A DNA stretch of 64,000 nt, from contig NZ_JACHIU010000001.1 in the NCBI RefSeq assembly GCF_014207705.1, forward strand, positions 5,882,501 through 5,946,500. Reading direction: 5' to 3'. The position numbers and the translations under genes were made by a program. This DNA comes from Sphaerisporangium rubeum (GTDB taxonomy: Bacteria; Actinomycetota; Actinomycetes; Streptosporangiales; Streptosporangiaceae). The notes under the pieces were generated by a model. The model had not been told where the DNA came from and made no database searches. It worked only from the letters and a program-made list of their open reading frames with translations. Below, one piece after another: positions 27,934-36,141 of the stretch. How positions within the stretch are numbered: position 1 is the stretch's first letter; each line of letters starts with the position of its first letter.

Positions 27934-28488
27934 TCAGCTGAGGCAGTCCTCGTCGAGGCAGCCCTCCGAGGCGGTGATGACGGCGCGCATGTTGCGTTCC
28001 ATCATGCGCAGCGCGGCGTCGGCGAGGTCCGGGTGGATGTGGGCCACGCAGTCCTGGGGGATCATGATCGAGTAGTGGCGCACGTAGGCGTCGAGCGCCG
28101 TGTACAGGACGCACTGCTCGGTGACCTGGCCGGTCAGGATGATCGTCTCGACCTCGCGGTGGTGGAGCAGGTACTCCAGGGATGTGCCGAAGAAGGCGCT
28201 GTGCCTGACTTTCGGGAGGAAAGGACAGTCGGCCGGCGGCAGCAACGGCTCCACCAGGTCGGGCCGTTCCCCTTCGCGCGCACGGTCGGTGATCTCGTCG
28301 CGGGACGCGGTGAAGTCGCCGTGGTTGTCGTTGACGTAGATCAGATCGATGTCGTCCCGGTCGTGGGCCTGCCGCACCAGCCGCGCGAGCGGCGGCACGA
28401 CCCGCTCGGCGCTCTTCACGAGCAGGTCCACGTCCTCGTGGTCGTACGGGTTGAGCATGTCCACGACGATCAGCGCTGTCGCCCCCAT
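27934..28488 (-). CDS. Cysteine hydrolase (isochorismatase-like)
   Basis: Hydrolase of 184 aa. The presumed catalytic triad is Asp in LIVVDMLNPYDH, Lys in LPKVRHSAFFG and Cys in GQVTEQCVLYTAL. The family includes isochorismatases, nicotinamidases and amidases. Nothing nearby suggests siderophore or NAD metabolism. AAGGGG precedes ATG 28488, which is preferred to 28572 because the family fold starts at residue 4. Confidence 0.85.
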   Translation of the reverse strand: MGATALIVVDMLNPYDHEDVDLLVKSAERVVPPLARLVRQAHDRDDIDLIYVNDNHGDFTASRDEITDRAREGERPDLVEPLLPPADCPFLPKVRHSAFFGTSLEYLLHHREVETIILTGQVTEQCVLYTALDAYVRHYSIMIPQDCVAHIHPDLADAALRMMERNMRAVITASEGCLDEDCLS

Positions 28489-28568
28489 GCTCAGCCCCTT
28501 ACCCGAAGTCCCGGACGTCTCACCCGGGGCCCGGCCGCCTGCCGCGGCCGGAACCCCGAGAGACCCCA

Positions 28569-28715
28569 TCACTTCTCGGTGAGCGCGTCCACCAGTTCGC
28601 CGACGGGCCGGTCGGGAAGCGCGCGCGCCACATCGGCGAGCGCGACGATGCCGACGAGCTTGTGGCCGTCGATGACGGGAAGCCGGCGCACCTGGTGCGC
28701 AGGATCACACCGCTG
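28569..28715 (-). pseudogene. Truncated CBS-domain protein (C-terminal remnant)
   Basis: In one minus-strand frame the sequence reads AHQVRRLPVIDGHKLVGIVA, then LADVARALPDRPVGELVDAL, and stops at 28569-28571. This is the second half of a CBS domain plus the tail typical of actinobacterial CBS-pair proteins. The N-terminal 90 or so residues are gone: the frame starts directly after the VOC-gene stop codon, in the same frame. The remnant has no start codon or ribosome-binding site. Confidence 0.7.
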
Positions 28716-29078
28716 TCAGGTACGCGGCGGGCACACGCAGAACAGATGTCCCTCCGGATCGGCCAGCACGACCCAGGCCCCGTCCCCCGGCTGGAAGTCC
28801 GGCCTGGTCGCGCCGAGCCCGACGTAGTCACGCACCGCCTGCTCCACGTCCGGCACCCGGAAGTCCAGGTGGAACTGCTTGTCCGGCCCCGGCCACGCGG
28901 CCGGCTTGCGCTCGTCCACCCGCTGGAAGCCGATGGCGTGCGTCTCGTCCCCGATGTAGGCGTAGTCGTCGGAGGCGTACTGGGTCTCGTATCCGGTGAT
29001 CGCGGCGTAGAACCCGGCCAGTTCCTTCGGAGAGGCACAGTCCAGGGTCACCGCGACGAAGGTCGCTCTAGTCGTCAT
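28716..29078 (-). CDS. VOC-family (glyoxalase/bleomycin-resistance-like) protein
   Basis: Protein of 120 aa with two beta-alpha-beta-beta-beta modules. ATFVAVTLDCASPKELAGFY opens module 1 and FHLDFRVPDVEQAVRDYVGL opens module 2, ending VVLADPEGHLFCVCP. One or two metal ligands (His in FHLDF, Glu in DPEGH) remain. Function is unknown beyond a VOC fold. ATG 29078 has GAGGA 8 nt upstream. The gene abuts a CBS-domain remnant at its 3' end. Confidence 0.8.
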   Translation of the reverse strand: MTTRATFVAVTLDCASPKELAGFYAAITGYETQYASDDYAYIGDETHAIGFQRVDERKPAAWPGPDKQFHLDFRVPDVEQAVRDYVGLGATRPDFQPGDGAWVVLADPEGHLFCVCPPRT

Positions 29079-29220
29079 ACGAGCATCCTCACTGACGTAC
29101 CTGTCAGGGGCTGTCAGGTTCACCTTGGTGGCTTGAATGGCCACATAAGGTCATTTCATTGTTTTGTGGAGCGATCCAACGCGACGATCGGAGTTCACCC
29201 GGAACCCCGAGGAGATGTTC

Positions 29221-29946
29221 ATGGCCGAGAACTCCTTCGCCAACGCCAAGCAGCAACGCATGGCGGCCGTCCAGGAGGCGTTGAAGAGGACGAAAATGGT
29301 CACGGCCAAGGTCTGGAACCCCTGGCCGGACGGCGTCGCCGACAAGGATGTCGACCTCGCGGCCATCACGGCCCCGGTGGGGTCCTCAAGCGTCCCCGAG
29401 GTCCTTCCCGACAACCAGGTCTTCTCCGAGCTGAAGCGCGCGCAACTCATCAGCCTGGGAGCGGCCGCCGGTCTCGGCGGCGCGGTGACCGCGGAGAACC
29501 TGGCCGAGGCGAAGAAGGCGCTCAGGAAGAAGTACGTCCAGGTCGGCCGCGCCAACTACCGCAGCCTGGAAAGCGCCAACTGCACCCTCTTCGCCTGCTG
29601 CGTCATCGGCATGCTGGCCGACCAGCCCAATCTCCTCGGCCGCGATGTGAAGGTCGAGCTTCTCAACCTCCCCGACCTCGGCGGCGGCGGCCACGCCTAC
29701 GTGGTGGTCGGCCGCGCCGACGGCGACTACAAGAACCTGAAGACCTACGGCCCGGACTGCTTCGTCATCGACGTCTGGTACGCACGTCAGCAGTCGAAAG
29801 CCCCCGGCACCTCCCCCGTCAAGGACCTCTCGGCGGATTCGGACAGCCCCTTCTGGGACCTGAACTTCTACGCCTTCCTCGACGACGGCTACAACTTCCT
29901 GCACAAGTACACCTTCGTCAGCCACGAACTCGCCGAGCTCCGCTAG
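29221..29946 (+). CDS. Hypothetical protein with a candidate Cys-His-Asp catalytic triad
   Basis: I do not recognise this 241-aa protein as a named family. Residues 111-190 carry SANCTLFACCVIGML (Cys121), GGGGHAYVVVGR (His158) and CFVIDVWYARQ (Asp184). This C...HAxVVV...DxW order is what papain-fold or transglutaminase-like bacterial effectors show. Residues 1-60 are charged and helical and may be a leader or adaptor region. There is no signal peptide. ATG 29221 is chosen because GAGGAG is 6 nt upstream. It is convergent with the sigma/CHAT operon and may be part of that module. Confidence 0.55.
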   Translation: MAENSFANAKQQRMAAVQEALKRTKMVTAKVWNPWPDGVADKDVDLAAITAPVGSSSVPEVLPDNQVFSELKRAQLISLGAAAGLGGAVTAENLAEAKKALRKKYVQVGRANYRSLESANCTLFACCVIGMLADQPNLLGRDVKVELLNLPDLGGGGHAYVVVGRADGDYKNLKTYGPDCFVIDVWYARQQSKAPGTSPVKDLSADSDSPFWDLNFYAFLDDGYNFLHKYTFVSHELAELR

Positions 29947-29982
29947 TCCGCAAGCTCGACCGGCAGACTCGGTCACCGACCT

Positions 29983-30567
29983 TCAGAGCACCAGTGCCGG
30001 GCTCACCGCCGCAGGGGCCTCGTCGCCGAGGTCGTGGACGGTGAGCTGGGCCGGTCCTCGGGGGGTGTGTTCGAAGAGGAATCGGCCGTGGGGGTCGGCT
30101 GTGGTGGTGAGGGTTTCGGTGGGGGTGCGCAAGGTCAGGTGGCAGGGGGTGGCGGGGGCGATCCAGCCGTCGAGGCGTGCGGTGGTGGGGGTCAGGGGGG
30201 CGATGGTCAAGGCGATGGTGAGGGTGGAGGTTTCGAAGGTGAGGGTGCGCAGGTCGTTCGGACCGCGTACGGCGGCGGCCGGGAGGGGGAGGGACTCGCG
30301 GGGACGGAGGAGGTCGGCGTCGGCGGGGTGGGGGTCCACGGCGAAGCGGCTGAGGTCGGCCAGGTCCGGGGGGACGGGGTCGGCGGCGGTGTAGAGGCGG
30401 CGTATCTCGTCGAGGAGAAGGACGTCGTCGATGTCCGGAGAGGTGCCGGGGACGGGGCCAGGGTCGGCGGGTGGGTCGCGGTCGTCGCGCGGGGAGGGGT
30501 CGCAGGAGATGTCGTCGCGAGGAGCGTCATCGCCGGGGTGGTCAGGGGTGGGGTCGTGAGGAGTCAT
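29983..30567 (-). CDS. Small protein downstream of the ECF sigma factor, C-terminal beta domain
   Basis: Protein of 194 aa with no recognised family. Residues 1-45 are Asp/Pro-rich and disordered. Residues 47-75 contain a helical DDVLLLDEIRRLYTAADPVP segment. From about 100 to the end the sequence is beta-rich (TLTFETSTLTIALTIAPL, LDGWIAPATPCHLTL, GRFLFEHTPRGPAQL), like carboxypeptidase-regulatory or Ig-like domains. It overlaps the sigma-factor stop by ATGA. It is a possible anti-sigma or effector-sensing partner. No transmembrane helix is present, so it is unlike classical anti-sigma factors. Confidence 0.6.
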   Translation of the reverse strand: MTPHDPTPDHPGDDAPRDDISCDPSPRDDRDPPADPGPVPGTSPDIDDVLLLDEIRRLYTAADPVPPDLADLSRFAVDPHPADADLLRPRESLPLPAAAVRGPNDLRTLTFETSTLTIALTIAPLTPTTARLDGWIAPATPCHLTLRTPTETLTTTADPHGRFLFEHTPRGPAQLTVHDLGDEAPAAVSPALVL

Positions 30568-31238
30568 GACGCGGTCCAGCGGGGGTCCTCGGTGAGGAGT
30601 GTGCGGAGTTTGGTGAGGCAGCGGGATCGGGTGGGGCCGATGCTGCCGCGTGGCATGTCGAGAGCCGTGGAGACGGCGTCGTAGTCGGGACGGTGGACGA
30701 AGGCGACGACGCGGAGCAGGTCGCGGCAGCGTGCGGGGAGGCGGGAGACGGCGGACCACAGGAGCCGGTCGCGTTCGTCACGCAGGAGGTGGTGATCGGG
30801 GGACTCGGCGGGGTCGGGGATCGCGGCGAAGACGGCGTCACCGGTCAGTTCGGTCTCCCGGCTCGCCGAGCGCAGGTGCCAGGCCTCGCGGCGGGCCGTC
30901 GTGACGAGCCATTCGACGAGCGCGGCGGGGGTCCTGATGGTGTGCAGGTGGCGGACCAGGGCCAGCCAGGTGAGCTGTACGGCGTCCTGCGCCTGCTGGT
31001 AGGTCAGGCCCTGGGCTCGGACGGTGTGCCACAGAACCGGGGTGAGTTCGGTGACGATGTGGCCGAGTGCGTCGCGGTCGCCGTCCCTGGCCTGGGTGAG
31101 CAGGTCCGCGAGGCGGGTACGGCGCTCGGCGCCGCGACCGGCGGTCCCGGCCGGCATGGTGGGGGTGCCGTCCATCACTTCACCGATACGCCTGCCGCAT
31201 AACGGGGAGGTCACGGCCTCGCCGCCGTCCACGATCAT
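30564..31238 (-). CDS. ECF-type RNA polymerase sigma factor
   Basis: Sigma-70-family protein of 224 aa. Region 2 is seen as YQQAQDAVQLTWLALVRHLH with VEWLVTTARREAWHL, and region 4 as LPARCRDLLRVVAF with MPRGSIGPTRSRCLTKLR (4.2 HTH). The N-terminal 40 residues are extra. ATG 31238 has AAGGAG 9 nt upstream and is preferred to ATG 31259. It is downstream of the CHAT gene by 132 bp and translationally coupled to the small beta-domain protein, so signal input, protease and transcription output may be linked. Confidence 0.85.
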   Translation of the reverse strand: MIVDGGEAVTSPLCGRRIGEVMDGTPTMPAGTAGRGAERRTRLADLLTQARDGDRDALGHIVTELTPVLWHTVRAQGLTYQQAQDAVQLTWLALVRHLHTIRTPAALVEWLVTTARREAWHLRSASRETELTGDAVFAAIPDPAESPDHHLLRDERDRLLWSAVSRLPARCRDLLRVVAFVHRPDYDAVSTALDMPRGSIGPTRSRCLTKLRTLLTEDPRWTAS

Positions 31239-31370
31239 CACGTTCGACTCCTTCGTCATAGAAGGAGAGAAGGGGCCCCGTCCTGGGATACGTCCGTGGT
31301 CCGGCCGGCCGTCGCGGGAAACGCTTCACCGGCGTCGCCGGTACGTCCGGCCGTCCCGCGGAACGGCTCG

Positions 31371-34052
31371 TCATCCGGCGCCGAGTGCGGCGAACGACCA
31401 GGCGGTGACGTGGTCGACGGCGTTCTCGGAGGTCGTGTTCCTGGCACGGTGGAGGGCGGCAGGCATGGAGAGGCCTTCTCTCAGTGCGTCGTGCAAGGCG
31501 ATCATCAGGGGGACGGTGGCGGCGTCGTTCACCGGGACCACCGGGGAGATCACACCGGCGGTGCCGAGTGGCAGCAGGGCCGCGGTGAGGCCGAGGAGTT
31601 CGTCGGCGCCGGCGCGTGCGAGGCGGCCGGAGTCACAGCACGGCAGGACCAGGCGGTACGGGGCCTGGCCGAGGCGTTCCAGGTCGTGCGCGATCAGCGG
31701 GCCGTCGTCGAGACGCAGGGACGAGAACAGGGGGCTGTCGGCGCGGAAGTCCCCGTGAGCGGCGATGTGGGTGAGCCAGGTGCCCTCGATGGCCCGCAGC
31801 ACCAGGGACGAGGTGGCTTTGCCGTCGCCGAGCACGGTGGCGTGGCCGTACGCCTCGGCGATGCGGTCCACCTCGGCGCCGCGGGTGGAAAGACCCGGCC
31901 CGCGCACCAGGACGACGTCCCGGTTGGCGGGTGGCGGCGTGCGCCTGGCGCGCATCCACGCCAGGGCCGACGGCGCGGCGCTGACGACGCGGTCGCGCAG
32001 CGCCGGAAGCATGGGCCACGGCACGCCGTCGAGGCTGCTCGGCGGCACGAGCACCACGGGACCGTCGCCGAGGTGCCGTACGGCGCCGCCGAGCAGCAGC
32101 GTCTGCAGGCGGCCCGCGGCACTGTCGAGGAGACGCAGCTCGTGCACCCGCGTACGGGACGCGCCGTCGTACGCCAGCCGGGTCAGGCCGAGCCTCGCGA
32201 ACCTCAGCTCGTGCTCGGCGTCGGCGAGCGGCCCCGCGACGGTGTGGCGGACCCGTCCGCCGCCGCACACCAGTACGTGCAGCACGCCGTCGACATCGGT
32301 CAGCTCGACGAGGGTCGCCTCGCCGAGTTCGCGCAGCAGCGCGCCGGGGTCGAGGCGGCGGGGGCCGTCGCGTGGGTCGCCGCGCAGCTTCAGCAGGCGT
32401 GCGCGGATGCGTTGCTGCAGGCGGCGCCGGTCGCGTTCCAGGACGGTGGCGGTCGCGCCGCCGGCTCGCGCGGCGTCCGCCAGGCAGGCGACCTCGCGGA
32501 AGGCGGCGAGGTCGGCGCGCAGTTCGGGGTAGTCGGGGGGACGCGCGGCGGGGGTGGTGAGCGCGGTGGCCCGCCAGCGTTCGCTCCACGCCAGTAAGGC
32601 GCGGGGACGGCCGGAGCGGGCCGCCGCGCGCAACGCGATCGCGGCCAGCTCGGTGCCGTGCAGGGTGGCGCCGGCCCGCAGCTCGGCCGAGCCGAAGGTG
32701 AGGCGGTGCGCGTCGAGCAGGTCCAGGCCGCGGCGGCACGCGGCCAGCGTGCGGCGGGTGCCGCCACCGGCACGCAGCGCCTCGGCGAGCCAGCCGCCGG
32801 CCCGTGCGAGCGGCGGGCCGGCGGCGCGGCCGCGCGCGGCGGTCGCGAGGTACCGGTCGGCCTCGGCGTCACGACCGGCCGCGAGCGCCACACGTCCCGC
32901 GAGCAGGTACGCCTGCACCGCGTCCGGCGACCCGGCGGCGGCGAGCCGCTCCCCGAGCGCCGCGGCCGCACGCGCCATGCGTGGAGTGACCGCGGTGCCC
33001 CCGCCGCAGGTCATCGCGAAGCGGGACTGGTAGGTGAGGAGGCGTGCGTGCAGGGACCACCATTCGCGTCGCTGGCGGGTGAAGAGGCGGGTGGCGGCGG
33101 TGGCGTGGTGGAGCGCGGCGGCGGGGTCGCCGGCGGCGAGCGCGGCGCGGCCGGCGGCGAGGCGCAGTTCGGCGAGCTTGGTCGCCTGGCCGTTCTCGCG
33201 GTCGAGCACGCGCACGGCCTCGGCGGAGCCTTCGGCGGCTTCGCGGGTCAGGCCGGCGGCGAGCAGGACGGCGCACCGGTCGATGGCGAGATCCGGCATC
33301 GGGGTGTGCAGCGCCTGGTAGCGGCGACCGGCCTCGTCCAGGTGGTCGAGAGCCGACGGCAGGTCCCCGGCGCGGAACGCCACGAGGCCCCGGTTGTGCA
33401 CGGCGAACGCCGCCTCGAGTTCCTGGCCGGTGGCGGCGAGCAGTGCGTCGGCGACCAGCAGGTCGGCGTCGGCGCGGCCGGTGGCGCCGAGCGCGAGGTT
33501 GATCAGCGCGCGGGCCGTGAGCGCGCGGGCCGTCCACAGCCCGTCCCCCGCCGCTTCGAGCGCGACCGCGGAACGGCTGAGGTCGGCGAGCGCCTCGCGG
33601 TGCCGTCCGAGGACGCGCAACACGTAACCGCGCCGGTACAGCGCACGCGCGGCCGTGTGTCCGCCGCCGGTGGCCACGGCCGCGTCGAGCGCGGCGAGCC
33701 CGCCGGCGGTGTCGCCGGAGGCGGTGAGCGCGACGCCGAGGGTGGCCAGCACGTCGGCTTCGCGGTCGGGGCAGTGTGCGGCGCGGGCCAGTCGTAAAGC
33801 GCGTCGGATTTCTTTCGCGGCGGCGCGTGAATCGCCGAACTCACGCAGCACGATGCCGATCGCCTGGTGCGCGATGGACGCGTCATAAGGGCCGGGAAGG
33901 GTGCCGAGGAACGACCGCGCGGCTGACAGCGCCTCCCGTGGACGTGAATAGGCGAGAGTCAGTAATTTCTCCGCAGTCACACCGATCCCACTGATATTAA
34001 TATTTGTCCCCGACACCACGCCATGGTATGACTTTGAATCCTGAGCGTCCAC
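31371..34052 (-). CDS. TPR-CHAT protein (caspase-like protease of the CHAT clade)
   Basis: Large protein of about 893 aa. The first 550 residues are a TPR superhelix (AHQAIGIVLREFGDSRAA, EADVLATLGVALTASGD and repeated Ala/Leu-rich pairs). The last 330 form the CHAT domain with the catalytic His in THIAAHG (His766) and Cys in LPCCDSG (Cys806). CHAT proteases relate to separase and caspases; in known systems the TPR part senses a partner and the CHAT part cuts a target. The start is uncertain: GTG 34052 has AAAGGCGGG upstream, while GTG 34019 or a near-leaderless GTG 33980 would fit the family start better. It is divergent from a subtilase gene only 34 bp away. Confidence 0.8.
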   Translation of the reverse strand: MDAQDSKSYHGVVSGTNINISGIGVTAEKLLTLAYSRPREALSAARSFLGTLPGPYDASIAHQAIGIVLREFGDSRAAAKEIRRALRLARAAHCPDREADVLATLGVALTASGDTAGGLAALDAAVATGGGHTAARALYRRGYVLRVLGRHREALADLSRSAVALEAAGDGLWTARALTARALINLALGATGRADADLLVADALLAATGQELEAAFAVHNRGLVAFRAGDLPSALDHLDEAGRRYQALHTPMPDLAIDRCAVLLAAGLTREAAEGSAEAVRVLDRENGQATKLAELRLAAGRAALAAGDPAAALHHATAATRLFTRQRREWWSLHARLLTYQSRFAMTCGGGTAVTPRMARAAAALGERLAAAGSPDAVQAYLLAGRVALAAGRDAEADRYLATAARGRAAGPPLARAGGWLAEALRAGGGTRRTLAACRRGLDLLDAHRLTFGSAELRAGATLHGTELAAIALRAAARSGRPRALLAWSERWRATALTTPAARPPDYPELRADLAAFREVACLADAARAGGATATVLERDRRRLQQRIRARLLKLRGDPRDGPRRLDPGALLRELGEATLVELTDVDGVLHVLVCGGGRVRHTVAGPLADAEHELRFARLGLTRLAYDGASRTRVHELRLLDSAAGRLQTLLLGGAVRHLGDGPVVLVPPSSLDGVPWPMLPALRDRVVSAAPSALAWMRARRTPPPANRDVVLVRGPGLSTRGAEVDRIAEAYGHATVLGDGKATSSLVLRAIEGTWLTHIAAHGDFRADSPLFSSLRLDDGPLIAHDLERLGQAPYRLVLPCCDSGRLARAGADELLGLTAALLPLGTAGVISPVVPVNDAATVPLMIALHDALREGLSMPAALHRARNTTSENAVDHVTAWSFAALGAG
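34004..34032 (+). promoter_or_regulatory. Putative promoter of the subtilase gene
   Basis: TTGTCC (34004-34009), a 17-bp spacer and TATGAC (34027-34032) face the subtilase gene, with transcription predicted near 34040. The region around 33990-34040 is the only A+T-rich stretch for several kb and must also hold the opposing CHAT promoter. Confidence 0.4.
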
Positions 34053-34086
34053 ATGAATTTCCCGCCTTTCCGGTTGCGAGGCGCAC

Positions 34087-35475
34087 ATGGCACACCCCCT
34101 GGACCCCGCCGAGGCGCGATTGAAGGCACAGGTCGAGACAATCCGAACAGCGTTCGGCGAGGACCACGTCGGCATCGCCACGAACGGGTCCGGCAAGGCC
34201 ACATTCCTGTACGAGCCGGGTCATCTGCTCACCCGGCGCATCGACCTGCCTCAGGTCCGCAGGGCCCTGCAGGAGATCTACCGGTCCGACGACGTCCCCC
34301 GGCAGGACCGGCTCGACGAGGTCCTCACCCCGGACTCCGCGGAGCGCACGGTGGTGCGCATGCGCGTCCACGGCGATGTGCTGTACCTCCTCAAGCGGCT
34401 GGACACGCTCATCGGGGCCGGGAAGGCGACCCCGAACCACATCTTCTCGATCTCCCCCGTGGCCGCCTGTCCCTCCGGTGAACCGCAGGTCGTGTGCGGA
34501 TGTCCGGACCCGCTGCCGGAGTGGAACTGCGACCGGTGCGCCGGAGAGGGTGTCACCGTGCTCATCATCGACACCGGTCTCGTGGACGGCTACGAACGCG
34601 AGCACCCATGGCTGAAAGGCGGCCCGGATCCCTGGCTGTCGCTCGACGACCCGCGACCCGGGATCCAGCAGTACGAAGGCCACGGCACCTTCATCGCCGG
34701 AGTGCTGCGCTGCGTGGCGCCACGCGTCAAGTTCGGCGTGTCCAACGCGCTGCTCAACGCCGGAGGCATCTGCGAGGACAACCTGGTGGACATACTGCTT
34801 CCCACGCTCGCCGGATGGCAGCTCGCGCACAACGACGCATGGCCCGACATCGTCAATCTCTCATGGGGTTCCCCGACGCGATTGTCACTTCCTCCTCTTG
34901 GGCTGGAGAGGTTTATCCAGGAACTGGAGAAACACCCCGACACGGTATTGGTGGCCGCCGCGGGGAACGACGGAAGCACCAACCTCTTCTGGCCTGCCGC
35001 CTATGCAGCGCAATATCCGCAAGTGATAGCGGTGGGTGCCTTGCGGAGATATGCCGTCGGACGTCAGCAGCGAACATGTTTCACGAATTACGGAGACTGG
35101 GTAACGGTTTTCGCCCCCGGCGAATGGCTGGTCAACGCCTTCGGCTGGGGCCGGTACGCGTACAAGGAGCCGTACAGCGACCATTGCCTCCATCTCCGGC
35201 CTCCGGTCCCGTCCTACGCCGGCTGCACCTGCGTGGAGTCCCCCGGCCAGTACACGCAGACCACATTCGACGGCATGGCCAGGTGGAGCGGCACGTCCTT
35301 CGCGGCACCCGTCGTCGCCGGCCTCATCGCCGCCACCATGTCCCGTACCTCCGGCATGTCCGCCGTCAAGGCCGTCAACGAGCTTCTCGCCAAGGCCGAG
35401 GCCCCCGGCCGGCGCGCCGCCACAGGCGAACCGGTGCTCCTCCCACCCGGCTGGCCGGCCGCCGGCTCTCCCTGA
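34087..35475 (+). CDS. S8-family (subtilisin-like) serine protease, probably intracellular
   Basis: Protease of 462 aa. The catalytic residues are Asp162 (VLIIDTGLVD), His199 (YEGHGTFIAG) and Ser404 (WSGTSFAAPVV), with oxyanion Asn294 (AAGNDG). There is no signal peptide or membrane anchor. The N-terminal 125 residues are a charged domain unlike the I9 propeptide. A Cys cluster at 128-151 (CGCPDPLPEWNCDRC) precedes the catalytic domain and could bind metal. It is divergent from the CHAT gene and followed by a small beta-rich protein. Such pairs with CHAT proteins and sigma factors recur in actinomycetes. Confidence 0.9.
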   Translation: MAHPLDPAEARLKAQVETIRTAFGEDHVGIATNGSGKATFLYEPGHLLTRRIDLPQVRRALQEIYRSDDVPRQDRLDEVLTPDSAERTVVRMRVHGDVLYLLKRLDTLIGAGKATPNHIFSISPVAACPSGEPQVVCGCPDPLPEWNCDRCAGEGVTVLIIDTGLVDGYEREHPWLKGGPDPWLSLDDPRPGIQQYEGHGTFIAGVLRCVAPRVKFGVSNALLNAGGICEDNLVDILLPTLAGWQLAHNDAWPDIVNLSWGSPTRLSLPPLGLERFIQELEKHPDTVLVAAAGNDGSTNLFWPAAYAAQYPQVIAVGALRRYAVGRQQRTCFTNYGDWVTVFAPGEWLVNAFGWGRYAYKEPYSDHCLHLRPPVPSYAGCTCVESPGQYTQTTFDGMARWSGTSFAAPVVAGLIAATMSRTSGMSAVKAVNELLAKAEAPGRRAATGEPVLLPPGWPAAGSP

Positions 35476-35583
35476 CCCCGGGGTGACGGTCGCCAGGGGT
35501 TTCCCCGGGACCACACCCGGTCCGCGCCACTGACCTGCCTCGTTACCGTCGAACCGTTCGATCGCGACAAGGAGGAGAAGGTC

Positions 35584-36024
35584 ATGGCAACAGGCAGTTT
35601 CCAGATCCCGCCGGGCTTCGCCCCCACGGCGCTGTCCGGGATCATCGAGGCACAGGTGGTGGACACCAACGGCAACCCGCCGACCGACGTCATCCAGGCC
35701 AACCAGCCCTTCGGGGTGCGGTACCGCTGGGAACTCAGCGGAGGCGCGGTTTCGATGATCACCGGTCGTTGGGTGCTGCGGGTCCTGTTCGACGAGATCG
35801 GCGGGCCGAACGACGGTTTCGTCCCCTCGCCGCCGCTGCAGGTCCCCCTCACCCCGGCCAACGGCACCTACAGCAGCACGATCAACTTCCCCGCCGGTCT
35901 GCCCGCCTCGCCTGGCGGCAGCTCGTACCAGATCGTCGCGTCGCTGAGCTACCTGAACGCGGCCGGCGCACCGGGAGGCATGGGAGGCAACGTCAACTGC
36001 GGCCTGGTCGCCATCCAGCAGTGA
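35584..36024 (+). CDS. Small beta-rich protein downstream of the subtilase
   Basis: Unrecognised 146-aa protein with no signal peptide. The sequence alternates beta strands and turns (GIIEAQVVDTNGNPP, FGVRYRWELSGG, GRWVLRVLFDEIGG, SSYQIVASLSYLN), as in Ig-like or jelly-roll domains. It is Gly/Pro-rich and nearly Cys-free. AAGGAGG is well placed before the ATG. It is 108 bp after the subtilase and ends at a strong terminator, so the two form one transcript. It may be the protease's substrate, inhibitor or cofactor. Confidence 0.65.
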   Translation: MATGSFQIPPGFAPTALSGIIEAQVVDTNGNPPTDVIQANQPFGVRYRWELSGGAVSMITGRWVLRVLFDEIGGPNDGFVPSPPLQVPLTPANGTYSSTINFPAGLPASPGGSSYQIVASLSYLNAAGAPGGMGGNVNCGLVAIQQ

Positions 36025-36040
36025 CGTGACCGCGCACCAA

Positions 36041-36076
36041 GGAGGCGGGTGGCCGGCAGGACGGCCACCCGCCTCC
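36041..36076 (+). terminator. Strong intrinsic-type terminator stem
   Basis: GGAGGCGGGTGGCCG (36041-36055) pairs perfectly with CGGCCACCCGCCTCC (36062-36076) across a 6-nt loop, 17 bp after the stop of the small beta-rich protein. It closes the subtilase operon. Confidence 0.8.
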
Positions 36077-36141
36077 CGCGTCTCCTGGCCGGATCCGGCA
36101 CGGCATGTATCAGGACGGGCCCTCGTCCCTCGTAATGAAGC

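Noticed and set aside
29164-29220. Upstream TTG start for the C-H-D protein
   Set aside because: No ribosome-binding site precedes it, and ATG 29221 has GAGGAG at proper spacing.
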